In this document: positions 50,691-63,691 of the stretch, one piece after another
Position numbering within the stretch: the stretch's first letter is position 1
Layout of the letters: every line of letters starts with the position of its first letter
Assembly: GCA_021234155.1 (NCBI GenBank)
Contig: JAJEKV010000025.1
Span: 6,055,310 to 6,119,309, forward strand
Length of the DNA stretch: 64,000 nucleotides
Origin: Isoetes taiwanensis
Taxonomy: Eukaryota > Streptophyta > Lycopodiopsida > Isoetales > Isoetaceae
Reading direction: 5' to 3'
Translations under genes and position numbers: made by a program
The notes under the pieces: generated by a model
What the model saw: the letters and a program-made list of their open reading frames with translations, nothing else
Told to the model about the DNA's origin: nothing
Databases searched by the model: none

Positions 50691-51849
50691 AAGTAAACTT
50701 TGCATCATGGCCATCTTTTAAGGTGCCCTAAAACTTAACAATTTCCTCTTGCTATTTTATATATATATAATATATATTATCATAGTCATATCATATTATC
50801 ACGAATCCCTAACAAGAGAAGTCAAAGAAAAATGACTAATCTCTTTACGAGGAATGCACTGAACACCGGCGCCACCACACTCTCCGTATCCTCAGATGTC
50901 ATTCAAACTATAAAACCTTTATATTTTTCTTACGTGATACATCGTAGAGGCAATAAAACTCCATTCTAAGGTAATCGGCTACGTTTCTATAATTCTAATA
51001 ATCTAGGGGTGAAATCCCCCGTATAAAGGGAAGTGGAGGAAATATGGATGCCATCATATTTTATGGTTGGAGTGACCGAGATCTACTCTATATATTATCG
51101 ACACATCATGATCTCTTCTGTGGTGGTACTATTTTCCATAAAGCCACATGTCTCTCACAGCACAAAAGTATCCCCGTCACCATCCCCTAGCAATTTAGTC
51201 CTAGCTTCCAGCTAAGTAACTTCCTCTTCGTAATCCATTTCAAATTCATCCTTCCAATGGCACTTAAAAGGAGAGAACCTCCCAACCGTGGTCCCTTTAC
51301 TCTATCAAGCCCCCTCATAGAATTAGCACCTTGTATTCTTGTGGTGTGATAACGCTCATCGGCAACTTCCAAATTGAAGGAGTTTTAGCTTCCTGGGATA
51401 GAAACTTCCTATCCACCCAGTAAAGTAACACCAATAATCGGGATGTTTCAAATCACCCAATGCCAGGTTCACTGCGGAGGCTTCAGACACAACATCTATC
51501 CGACACCAAAACTAATCCCCGCCGTATCTACCTTAATGCAACTAAGAGTCCATAATAGGGCAAACCCACCGCATTCGCCATAAGGGCGTAAGGAAGAGGT
51601 GCCTGCGATTCTATGACTAAACAACTCTAGGAGAGGACATCTCCTCAGCCATCCCCTATGATTCCCTTTGAACAAACTTTTTTGTAATTATCAGAGTCCC
51701 CTTCTTTGAAGAGTCATTCATCCAAGAACTCCAATCTTGAATGTGAGAGGATTCTAAGAGTAAGCCATAAAACAGCTTTTAGCTACTTGATTACTCACCC
51801 CAAGTTTTTCTACATTTAATATGAGGAATATAACTCACCACAAAAAACT
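50691..51849. other. No gene recognised; (TA)n tract
   Basis: A TATATATATAATATATATTA tract lies near 50757-50780. The rest has short frames on both strands without motifs. Worn transposon sequence is possible, but nothing supports it. Confidence 0.4.
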
Positions 51850-54812
51850 TACCATAATCCTAGCTTTAGACAAAGCTCAACTAGGATCCACGGGGTCATA
51901 ATGTCAATCCTTATACAAAGACATCAACTCCATACAAAGTCTAGGTAGTCTTAGATGGAAAAGAATTTCAAATTCCTAGCTCTTTAATAAACTATGAAAT
52001 TTTGACTATAATATATAATAAAACATGCACAACTTTAGATAAACATTTCTTTCCAATTCCAATATCCTAAGGAAGCATATAAAGTCAATGTATTACTTGG
52101 ATTTATAATAAAAGTTAAGAACGAGATGACGAACCATATTGGTGGAATATTGTGAGGCCAATACTCAGACTCATTTTCACATGTCTTTTAGATTGAACTT
52201 AGATCATAGTTTATTCTATTCACTATATTCTTCTTTCTCTTCAAATAAAGCATTAGAAAACACCCTTCCAAATACACTAAAACATGCATAATGGACCCGA
52301 TGAAGGAGTAGCCATACTTATTATAAATACAAATGAGATATCATAGTATGGCAGCATCTACATGCATGCATGCTATTTATTTAAAATACACGTACAACCA
52401 TTTCTTACTAAACGCTAGACAAAATTCATATCAAAGATTTATCATATCCAAATTACACCGAATCAAGGTAAATTAGTCTCTTACATGGTAATAACAGAAG
52501 CATATCCATACATTTAAGGCCCAAAATATGTGAGCAATCATCTTAGGCATGTTTTACAGTATTCCTTCAATTACTATTCTCAAGTAGAAATATGTTTATC
52601 ATGTATTGTTTTCCAGAACAGTGGAAAGATTCACTGTGATATTAAATGTTTTAGGAGCTCAAGCAATAGTTTATAACTGAAAAACCAAGTGAAGAATAGA
52701 TCACAAAGTTGTATGTGCTTGTTTTTGTTGTTAGTTCTCATTCCACCATTGTCATAGCAAATCAAGATTCGGCCACAAAGGGCCAACTCCTTCTACCAGC
52801 TAAACACCACCAATCAGCAAGTGATAAAGGAAGGAGTATCAGACTGCTAAAACCTAATCATCAAAACATTAGCGTGAAATCGGTATCGACATGGGCCAAA
52901 AGGTACAATGTGGTGAATCCCTGCTTTATCAGCATTTCACCCTTTGTGACCCTTTGCAAATCAACAAGACTTAGCATATAGAATGTGAGAAATATAATCC
53001 AAAATCTCTCTAGAAATATGATAAACATATCTAATGGCCGCTAAGTTTAATGCTGTAAATCAGTTACCAAACACTTTGTGAAGGAAATAAGCTCAGAGTA
53101 ACCCTCATATAATCGAATATAATCCCCGGCTATATATGCCAAATATAACTAGTATTGCATTCTATATTTTATTTTAATAAAATGTTACTCCCGATTGCTA
53201 TCGCTTCCAAAGCCTTTCAAAGACATAGTTTTAATGCCTTTGGTTACTTAGGAACTTCGTTGTTTGGCCATGAAGTTGCCACAGAATCACCGCCCAACTT
53301 TTCTTTTGCAATTCACATGAGCTTTTCCGTCATGCATTCTCGCTTCTACAAGTCAATTCCATATAGCCCTTTTTTAACCATTCCTTATCCCGCCTCCATC
53401 GTGGTGCATAATAGCCATCTAAGCCTTCTTAAAATGGTAGAAATGTTGCTTTACGTAGACAAATGCATATTAGCGTGATGAATCATTTATTATAGTAGCT
53501 TTGCATTCCAAGCTTTGCCTTTCAGAAATAATTAGGCATGGCTTTGCAACAAGTTAATGTTTCCAAACCCTAAACAAAACATTCTTTGGGCTATTCGCTA
53601 AGTACAATATATGCCTAAACTTTTAAGGCATCCGGGTTAGAATTTATTAGAATAGAGGCCATGCTTTTCAGATTCGTTCAGTAAATTCAAGACTTTACAT
53701 AAATGCATATGTAACCCACCAACTAAGATAATGAAATGGTAATCCAGTACGCATGCAATAATCGCATGACTTTGTAATGAGGTCTTAATGGCAAAATCTT
53801 CCCTTATCATAAATAAAATATTACTTTATCTTAAAGGTACAAGTTAAATAAATAGAGTAGAGCACGATATGCCTTCTCTGTCTTTACATTTCCATTCGAC
53901 TCCCCTTTAGGTAGCAAACCATTACCTCATGCTTCAAAGCCCATTGTATCATATGTCCGTCAAAGGTCATCATAAATCCTCAGAGGTCATTTCAGATGCA
54001 TGTGCTATTTGTATAAACAAGTGCCCAAATTAAAGATAATGTAAAAATCATTTGTGAAGCCATTCAAATTTAACCGCAGCCCATAAATGAGCTCTTCATA
54101 TTGATAGAGTAAAGGTTTGATCTATTAAAGGAAGCATTAACTCACTCCATGTCCTTCAATATTTCAAAGAAAAAAATCCTACCACCTCCGGAAGGAAAAT
54201 GTTAAGACTTGAAGCTTGACTCTCAGAATATAGGAGGTAGACCCCTTACTATTACTTGAGGTCATACCACCCCTTTATACAATGCCTACCTAATCAAAAA
54301 TCTTCAAAATATAAACATCGTTACCTTTCTTGAGTCAAGGCTTGAAACTCTTCCATATTAAACTTGGTTCCTGCAGAGTTATTTTGTATTTGATTCCACT
54401 ATATAATGGAATTTATCCGGCCGAGTGGCACAGAAAGGATAGCTCCAATTTTTTCAGAACACCGTTCCATTTTCATCATATAGCTCACAGCACAAGTGAA
54501 GCCATAAAATGCATATATACCGCTTGATGCAAACATATTAGAGTTTGTGTATGGGTTTCCTTTTATAATAGCCATCAGCATATCCAAGGGCAATGCTGCT
54601 CCTTTGTTCCATGTTCCATGTAGGCATAATCATTTTAAACTCCTCATCATCAGAAAATACCTCTATGATCCTGTTTTGAGTAACCCGTGACAGATTTATT
54701 TAGTAATAATCAGTCTCAAAGTAAGTATTATTCACACCTAGAATTCCCAATTTACTAGTAAGCAGTTGAATAGACATCACCGCAGAAACTAGTGAGTTCA
54801 AGTATCAAGAAA
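51850..54812. repeat. Tandem triplication, copy 1 (~2.96 kb)
   Basis: First of three head-to-tail copies. Anchors in each copy include 'CTTAGATGG' near the start, 'CATGCATGC' about 500 bp in, 'TTTCACCCTTTGTGACC'-type runs about 1.1 kb in, and 'TATATAATGGAATTTATCC' near 2.55 kb. No copy holds a frame conserved across all three, so the unit looks non-coding or intron-like. Confidence 0.85.
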
Positions 54813-57780
54813 AACCCAGCCAATCCTAGCTTGCATAAAAGCCTAACTAGATCCACGCTCAGTACGCTTCCTCAATCCTTATACAAAGATGATCAACCTA
54901 CAAAGCCTTAGGTAGGTCTTAGATGGTACTCAAATTCCTAGCTTCTTAATAAACCATGAAATTTTGACTATACAGGTAGAATAAAAAACATGCATAACTT
55001 TAGATAAACATTTTTTCTTTCCAATCTAATATCCCAAGGAAGCATATAAAGTCAATGCATTTGATTTTATATCAAAGTTAAGAACTTAGGATGACTTAAC
55101 CATATTATGGAACATTTATAAGCCAATAATGCAGATTTCCATTTCACAGCGTCTTCTTCTAGATTGAATCTTAGGATCATAGTTTTATTCCCATTCACTA
55201 TATTCTCCTTCTCAAATACAAAAGCATTAGAAAACACCTTCCAAATACAATTAAAACACGTGGCACGGACCTGCATGCAAATATAGCTTATATGACATAA
55301 ATACAATGAGATATCATAGTATGGCAGGATTCATATTTTGATGCATGCTATTTTATACAGCAAATACACGTTAACCACTTTCTACGCTTTCAGTCCAGAC
55401 AAAATTCATATCGAGTATTTTATCATATCCAGTCATCACTGAATCAGTGTAAATCTGCCCCTTACATGGTAATAACAGTACATATCCATACGTATGTACC
55501 AAAATATAGAGTACCTATCTTGCGCTGTTTTATATTCCCTTCAACTCACTCATTCTCAAGTAGAAATATGCTTTATCATGCATTGTTTTCCAAAACAGAA
55601 TAGGGAAAGATCTCGCAATCACATTACTAAATGCTTTAGAGCCAAGCAATAGCTTATAACCGGAAAATCAAGGAAGAATAGATCAATAAAGGTATGTGCT
55701 TGTTCTCGTTGCTGTAGTTCCGTCCACCATTGTTGTTGTTAAACTGCATTCTACTTACAAGCATGCTGAACTCCTCTGCCTGTTAAACACTAACTTCTAT
55801 ATGCAAAAAAGTGACAAATAGCTGAGAGTACTGCATCTGTGCTTTAAATTCACTAAAACATTAGCAGGAACCGTAATGATTAGGCCAAAAGCACATGTGG
55901 TAACTCTCGCTTATCACATTTCACCCTTTTGTGACCCTTTGCAAACTTCATCAGTACTTAGCATATAGAACAGGAGAAATAATCCAAATTTAGAAAATAA
56001 GGAATATATTCAATGTGCTGTTAAGTTTAATGCTAGAAACTGGGGGTTACTAAACACTTGTAGCTGAAATAAGCCTCGTGAGTAACCCTTGTTATAATCG
56101 AATATAATCCTGCTTGCTGCCAGTCATAACTAGTATTGCATTCCTATATTTTATTTGTAATAAAATGTTACTCGATCGTTACTGTCTAAAGCCTCTGTGC
56201 TAGTTTTATGCCTTTGGTTATGAGGAACTTGTTGTTGGCCAGCGAAGTTGCCAGAGAATCATCGTCCAACTTTTTCTTGCACCATGAGCTTTTCTTCCAT
56301 ACCATCTGCCCTACAAGTCAATCTATATAGCCTCTTTTTAACCATTCCTTATCCTGTCGCATCGTGGTATACAGCTGGCCCAAGCCTCTGAAAATAGAGG
56401 AAATGTTGTTTTACAGATCAAATGCATAGCAGATGAATCATTTAGTTTATAAAAAGCGCCAGTATCCTGCTTTTGCTTTGCCTTTTCAGAAATAATTGCG
56501 GTATGGCTTCTTTGGCAAATAAGCCACTTGCTTCCAAACCCAAAACAAAAACATTCTTTTGGGCTATTCACAGGCCATATGCCTAAACTTTAAGGCATCC
56601 GAAGGAATTTAATAGATTAGAGCTATGTTTTTGTATCGGTTCAAAATTCAAGACTTACATAAATGCATATGTAACCCACCAATCCAAGATAATGAGAAAT
56701 GGCACCAGGCATGCATGCATTAATTGGTGTAATGACTTTGTAGAATAAAGGAGGGGTCTAATGGCAAAATCTTCCCATCATAAACAAAATATTACTTTAT
56801 CTAAAGGGTACAAGTTAAATAAATAGAGCAGAGCATCAGTATAAGGCCCTATTCATTTTATTCTGACTCCCCTTTTAGGTAGCAAACTCCATTAATTCCC
56901 ATGCTCAAAGCCCATTGTATTTATGTCTCATTTTTCCAAAGGTCATCATAACCAGAGGTCATTCTAGATGGCATGCCATTTCCATAAACAAGTGCCCAAA
57001 CTAAAGATACTGTAAAATCATTTGTGAAGCCATTCAATTTCAACTGCAGCCATAAATGAGCTCTCTATATTGGTTAGAGTAAAGGTTTGATCTATTAAAG
57101 GAAGCATTAACTCACCTATGTCCTTCAATATTTTGGGAAGAAAAAAAAAAATCCTACCACCTCCAAGGAAATGTTAAGACCTCTAGTTTAATCTTGTAAT
57201 TATAGAGGTAGACCTTCATTACAGCTGAGGCTCATACCACCCCTTTAGCACAATGCCTACCCAATCAAAATCTTCAAAAATATAAACACGCTACCTTTCT
57301 TAGAGCTGTGCTTGAAACTCTCCAGCATTAAACTTGGTCTCTGCAGAGTTATTTGTATTTGATTCCACTATATAATGGAATTTATCCGCCGAGTGTGGCA
57401 GTAGATAGCTCCTCTTCAATTTTTCAGGAACACTGTCTCTATTTTCATCATATGCCTTTGGCAGCACAAGTGTGAAGCTTCATAAAATGCATATACACCG
57501 CTTGATGCAACATACTAGAGTTTGCATGGGTTTAGAGTATTACCATCAAATAAGCATAATATCCTAAAAGTAATGCGCTCCTTTGTTCCATGTTCCATGT
57601 CCATGTAGGCATAACTATTTAAACTCTCATCATCAGAAAATTTCTAAGATCCCGTTCATAACCCCGCATCAGATTTAGTAACAATCAGTCTCAAAGTAAG
57701 TATTATTCACACCTAGAATTCCCACCTACTAAAGAAAGAGCATCACCAGTAAACTAGTGAGTTCAAGTATCAAGAAAAAC
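54813..57780. repeat. Tandem triplication, copy 2
   Basis: Collinear with copies 1 and 3. Differences are clustered in short blocks. On the minus strand a run near 56250-56330 aligns with the other copies around a MEEKLM-like peptide, but the frame is not kept in all three. Confidence 0.85.
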
Positions 57781-60130
57781 CCACAATCCTAGTTTTAGAT
57801 AAAGCACAATCCAGTGATCCACGCCTCCACAAGTCAATCCTTATATAAAGATGATCAACCCATACAAAAGTCTAGGTAGTCTTAGATGGTACTCAAATTC
57901 CTTTAGCTTTTAATAAAACTAGTTTTTAAAATTTTGATTGGTATGAGGCAATAAAAACATGCATAACTTTAGATAAACATTTTTCTTTCCAATTCCAATA
58001 TCCTAAGGAAGCCATTAGTAAAGTTTAATAGATGATTTATATCAAAGCTAAGAACGAGATGACGGCAACTATATTATGGGAATATCATTTATGTCATACT
58101 CAGTACCTATTTTCATACGTCTCTTTTAGATTGAACTTAGACTATAGCTTTATTCTATCTTTACTCATATTCTTCTTCTTCAAATAAAGCATTAGGAAAA
58201 CACCTTCCAAATATAATTAAAACATGTATAATGGACCCTCAAGATGGAAATATATAGCTTATATGATATAAAATAAGCAAATGAGGATATCATAGTATGG
58301 TGCAGATCTACATGCATGCATGCTATTTTATTACAGCAAACAATACTGCTAATCCATTTTCATTAAAACGTTGGGGACAAAATTCATATCAGAGCATTTA
58401 TCATATCCGAATATACTGAATCAAAGTGTAAATTAGTCTCTTATATGGTAATAATAACAGTAAGTATATCCATATATTTAAGGCCCAAAATATGTGAGTA
58501 CCCATCTTAGCATGTTTTACAAGCATTCCTTTCAACTCACTATTCTCAAGTAGAAATATGTTTACTGCTGCATTGCTTCAAAACAGGAACAGGGAAGATC
58601 TCAATCAGCATATTAAATGCTTCTTTAGAGCCCGGCTAACAGTTTATAACTGAAAACCAAGTGAAGAATAGATCACAAGAAGCAAGTTGTTTCTGTTGTT
58701 GTAGTTCTGTCCACCATTGTTGTTGTTAAACTGCATCTCACAAAGGCGCTGGAACTCCTTCAACAAGCTAAACACCAACTTCATATGCAAAAGTGACAAA
58801 GAAGGAGAGTACTGTGACCTGCAGCCAATCATCAAAACATTAGTAGGAAACTGTAATGATTGAAGGGCCAAAAGGTACATGTGGTAACTCACTTATCACA
58901 TTTCACCCTTGTGACCCTTTTGCAAATCAACAGTACTTAGCATATAGAACAGGAGAAATATAATCCAAATTTAGAAATAAGATGAACATATATTCACTGT
59001 GCTGTTAAGTTTAATGCTAGAAATCAGTTACCAAACACTTGTGAAGGAAATAAGCCTGAGAACTCCTGTTATAATCAATATAATCCCTAAGCCATATGCC
59101 AGTCATAACTAGTATTGCTCTGGCATTTTATTTGTAATAAATGTTACCTGATCGTTACTGCTCCAAAGCCTTCAAAGCACATAGTTGTATGCCTTATACA
59201 TGAGAACTTGTTACTTGGCCATGAAGTTGCTGGGTGAGAATCATCGTCCAACTTTTTCTTTGCACCATTATGAGCTTTTTCTTCTTCCATACCATGCATT
59301 CTGCCCCACAAGTCAATCTATATAGCCTCCTTTTAACCATTCCTTATCCTGCTCCATCGTGCATAATAGCTATCTAAGTTTCTAGAAAAACAGGAAATGT
59401 TGTTTTTGCTGTGATCAAATGCATACAGTTAAGATGAATGCCTATAGTGCGCTTCTGCATTCCAAGCAGCTTCTTGCCTTTCAGAAATAATTGCGGTATG
59501 GCTGCAACAAGCCACGGTTTGCAACCAAAACAAAACATCATTTCCTTTGCCATTCGTTGGTACATGTCCTAAGTGCATCCGAAGGAATTTATTACAGAAT
59601 AGAGGCCATGCTTTTGTATCAGTTCAAAATTCACAAGACTTCTTACATAAATGCATTACATACGTGAATCCCACCAATCCAAGATAAATGAATGGTAATT
59701 GTAAAATGATGCATTAATTGTAATGACTTCGTAATTTAAAGCGAGGTCTTGAATTGTAAATTTCCTATCATAAATAAAATATTACTTTATCTTTAAAGCG
59801 TACAAGCTAAATAAATAGAGTAGAGAAAGATACGCCTTTGTCTTACATTTTTATTCGACTCCCCCTTTGTAGGTAGCAAACTCCATTGGCCCATGCTTCA
59901 AAGCCCATTGTATTTATGTCTTCAAAGTGTCATAACTGCAGGTCATTCTGTGATGCATGCTATTTGTAAACAAGTGCCCAAATTGAAGATAATAAAACAG
60001 TCAGGAAGCTACATTCAAATTTCAAATCAAGTAAAATGCTATAAATGAGCTCTTCATATTAAGCAGAGTAAAGGTTTGATCTATTAAAGGAAGCATTTAA
60101 CTCACTCTATGTCCTTCAATATTCTCAAAG
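57781..60130. repeat. Tandem triplication, copy 3 (3'-truncated)
   Basis: Collinear with copies 1 and 2 up to about 60130, where a 24-base A-run replaces the final ~600 bp of the unit. The minus frame at 58644-58892 (including LLKEFQRLCEMQFN) is not kept in copies 1 and 2, so I do not call it a gene. Confidence 0.85.
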
Positions 60131-60154
60131 AAAAAAAAAAAAAAAAAAAAAAAA
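60131..60154 (+). other. Poly-A run at the truncation point of copy 3
   Basis: Twenty-four consecutive A at the break of the third tandem copy. Copies 1 and 2 have short A-runs at the equivalent place, so it may be slippage, or the scar of an A-tailed insertion. Confidence 0.7.
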
Positions 60155-61576
60155 GAATAATAATCCTCTAGAGAAGGAAAACCTTTAGAATTTAAGAGTT
60201 TCAGCCAAAGTATATTATTTAATTGTAAGTTTCAGGAATCCCAAAGCATGTTCTTTTGAACCACAAGGACCTGAAGGCTCCTTTTAGGAATTTAAGATTT
60301 TAAAGTGCATATATTATTTAATCATTTCGCGACCGCAAGGAAGTTAGTGTTTCTAAGTACTGTCAAGCTTTCTTAAAACGTTTAGAAATTGATAGAATCT
60401 AGTTTCTTAAAGTACAGTTTCTGATCACATTTCTTAAAAGTGTGCAACTATGGGAATAGGCCTTGACCTTTGGCCAGAAGAAGAGCCAGTTACATTTACA
60501 GAGTTCTTTTCCAATTTCTAAACTAGTGTAATTCCCTTGATTCCTAAGCCAGTATAATTCCATTGATCAGAGACTATGGATTTTCTGTATTTCTGCAAGT
60601 TGTTGGGATCATAGAAGCAAGGCAGCTCTGGCGTCATAGCTTTGCCCTTATAGCCTTTAGGAGATGGATTCAAGTGGCGCTTTTAAAAATGGCCATAATA
60701 CTGCTTGAAGTGATCCATCATCCACCATATTATTATAGCTTTTATTTATTTATCAAAGAAGAAATGCTTCTTCTGTTCCTTTCTTTTAACTAAAATTTAC
60801 CTATCCATGATTCCCCAGAGCCAACATGTGTGCATATTCCTATCATTGCTGCTACATTCCCTTTTTGTCTATCGAAATCCAAGAAACATTTCGAAATTGC
60901 AATCTTTAAAATTTGTTTTGTCTCAATATTTTCCTTAGGTTAAAGCAAAGAAGCATCACTGCATTTTCCTACATTCACGAAAGTATAACTTGAAAGGTAG
61001 AGCATGCATAAAGGCAGAAAACTACATAATGATAAGATGCAAGGAAAAGAACCTGATGTTGATCATGGTTTGAAGGCTTGACCATTTCTGATGATATGTT
61101 CTTCCTCTGGCTTCCTCAAATTTGAAATGAGTGGATTTGCATCGCAATTTCATGTTTTGTATTCACGGAAGCAACGGAGAAGCTGTGTTTGATATTTTTG
61201 CCATGCCTCCAAAGGGTTGCTCTTTCACCTACCTATTAGTGTTGATTGTTCTGAAGTCACCCTTTCCCAATGTACGATTTGGTAGGACTAACAAGCATAT
61301 TTTTTCATAGCAAGCATACTTTTTTCAGGCATACAGTTTTTCTCAGTTGTTTAATGATATAGAACTCTTAGTGATATAGAACCAATTGTTAAACCACTCC
61401 ACTATAGAACTCTTGGGTTTCTCTCCAACATGACCTTTTTCCCAAATAGAGTTTTCAAAATTCATTATAGAATAAGTTTTGCTATCTATATTCGATGATG
61501 ATCCCAGTATATCAACAATACAATAGGCTAGGCTAAAGGTTCTATTCTATTGATCCACCATTAAAGTTTTGTCGTT
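60155..61576. other. Intergenic sequence, no gene recognised
   Basis: Short plus-strand frame at 60563-60793 without motifs. Nothing else identified. Confidence 0.4.
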
Positions 61577-62331
61577 GATGTGTAAAGCAGGACTGTACAT
61601 GCATTTTTATAGAATTTTCTATCAGGTCAGAAGTTTTCAGGCCCATTGCTATCACCTTTTTCTTAGATATGTAGGGATCAAGGGTATGGCCTATATCTTC
61701 GCTGCAGAGACTAAGAGCGTATCATAAAATGGAGACATGCCTAAACCTGCACTGTTTAGTGTACGGATTTTGATTTCCTAATCCCTTTGCTTTCACATGA
61801 ACCCAAATTCGTCGATTCGGCTATTATACCGCAAAAGTTAGGAGTAGGTGTAACATTAGGTCCTGATGGCCCCCCTTCGTGGGAGGGGTCTCCTCTATCG
61901 CCAAGTAGGGTCTCCATCCTCTTCAAAGCTTTTCAAGAAGATTTAAGAAACAACGTGGCAAATTTTACATCCCCAAAAAGCCCTTCATAAATAGCTGCTA
62001 CGCACGCGGTCCATGTCTTTAAACAGACTTTAGTAGTTATAACACTTTTATTCCGACCTGCACCCATCGCGACTTGTGATCCATTAATAGTGGTAGTTAG
62101 GCCCCATATAGTGCAAACAAATCTTGTCCATTGATTTTTATCTTAATATCTGTAAAATATGTTAAGGAAGGGAGGGTGGGCAAGAAGGGTGCATGCGCTG
62201 GGATATAGAGGCAACTCAATTCACTGCTGGATGTGTAGATCAGACATGCATTTTATAGAATTTTCTATCAGGTCAGAAGTTTTCAGGCCCATTGCTATCA
62301 CCTTTTTCTTAGATATGTAGTAGATCAACAA
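61577..62331 (+). repeat. ~100-bp direct repeats flanking ~550 bp
   Basis: 61577-61680 and 62230-62331 are nearly identical across about 100 bp (anchors 'TAGAATTTTCTATCAGG' and 'CCCATTGCTATCACC'). The interval holds a 67-codon plus frame (61787-61990) I do not recognise. The arrangement resembles a small terminal-repeat retroelement (TRIM) or a plain segmental duplication. No primer-binding site was seen, so I leave it open. Confidence 0.6.
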
Positions 62332-62378
62332 TATGTTTGGAATGGAAAAATTTACACTGCTTAAGCAACACTTTTAGA

Positions 62379-63691
62379 TCAATTATGAGCAGAAAACCCG
62401 TATAACTTAATATAGCGGAACGACACGAGAACTGTGACCAAGATGACTCGCTTTTGGTTTTGGGAAAAAGATCCCTGGCCCTCTACAGAGTTGAATTGAA
62501 GATCTGGAACATTGATTATGCCTTCCAACATCAACCTCACGTCACGCATTCTTGGCCTTATACTAGCTGATGTATTGGTGCACAGGATTGCTACACCAGC
62601 AATTTTCATGGCTTCGTCTCTTGAATAATTATCTCCCAAACGCTTATCCATCAACACCTCCAGATTTGATTTTCCGTCATGCCTAATCTACTAAAACAAT
62701 TCATTTGTTCTAAATCTATTTTCATATCGCTCGGCCGGGCCTTCGCCAGCTTTTGCAAATAATACTACACCTCATAGTCAGGTATTAACATCTACTTTCT
62801 CTGACAGCTGATATTTTGTAGCATATTCTGATTCAATATATGCATTAGTTATATGGAGAATGCAACATAAGTACTTAAGCAGACTAAAATTACATACCTG
62901 GTGCTAGATAGCCAACTGTACCTTGAAGTCTGGAAGCCGTAACGTGGGATTTACTGTCATCATATAACCTTGCAAGACCAAAGTCCGTTAAGAAAGGATT
63001 AAATTCTTCATCCAGGAGAATGTTGTGAGGTTTTACATCACAATGGATAATCTGAAGCTCAGTCTCATCATGCAGATATGCAAGTCCAGATGCAGTTCCA
63101 AGTGCTATCTTATATCTTACTTCCCAAACTAACATATGATTTTCATCCTCAGAAAATAGCTGTTTGTCCAAGCTTCCATTGGACATATACTGAGATACCA
63201 ACAAGAATCTTTGCACTGATTTGTGGAAGTGACAACAATAGCCTAAAATACCAACAAGATTTTGATGGCGTACCATGCTAATAAGCTGAATTTCTTTTTT
63301 AAACTCTTCTTCATGTCTAGCAGTTCTGTCTGCGTGTAGTCGTTTGATAGCAATTACACAACCATTTGGAAGTACACCCTTGTAAACTGATCCAAATCCA
63401 CCTTCTCCTATTTTGGATGATTTGCTGAAATGATTTGTGGCCTTGGAGAGGGTGGCATATTTATACGCCATTACTCCAATGTTTTTCTTGTGTTCACACT
63501 CTAAAACACATGCCTTCTCTTTCTAACCACAAGACTACAACTTCACTGCTACGCTACTGCAAACAATGCAATATTGCTAAACCAATACCTCATTTTTGGA
63601 CCTAGGACTTGAAGCCGGGCTGTTATCATTGGCAGATATAATATAATTGTACCTATAACTAGATGCGCGATTTTTTCCTCGCCTCTGCCAT
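62379..63691 (-). CDS. Receptor-like cytoplasmic Ser/Thr kinase, non-RD
   Basis: Minus-strand three-exon model: 63691-63589, 63522-62898, 62827-62379, with 66- and 70-base introns (GTATTG..TTAG and GTATGT..TCAG). Exon 1 starts MAEARK; one extra A in an A6 run near 63675 puts it out of frame with the following SPASSPRSKNE. Exon 2 holds the kinase N-lobe and catalytic loop: GEGGFG P-loop, AIK lysine, KKEIQ helix Glu, HCDVKPHNILLD, DFG, GYLAP. Exon 3 restores EYATKYQLSEKVDV, then breaks at a TGA (62778-62780) and resumes with LEVLMDKRLGD to RPRMRDVRLMLEG (subdomain XI). HCD in place of HRD marks a non-RD kinase. No signal peptide or membrane segment is seen, so it is probably cytosolic or membrane-tethered, phosphorylating Ser/Thr in signalling. 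The ~390-residue length fits receptor-like cytoplasmic kinases. The breaks may be sequence errors or pseudogenisation. An upstream ectodomain beyond the window cannot be excluded. Confidence 0.85.

Noticed and set aside
53145-53155. ATAACTAGT in the triplicated unit as a Helitron end
   Set aside because: No hairpin precedes it, and it recurs at the same place in all three tandem copies, so it is unit sequence and not an element boundary.
58644-58892. 82-codon minus frame in copy 3 of the triplication
   Set aside because: The equivalent segments in copies 1 and 2 do not keep the frame or the peptide.
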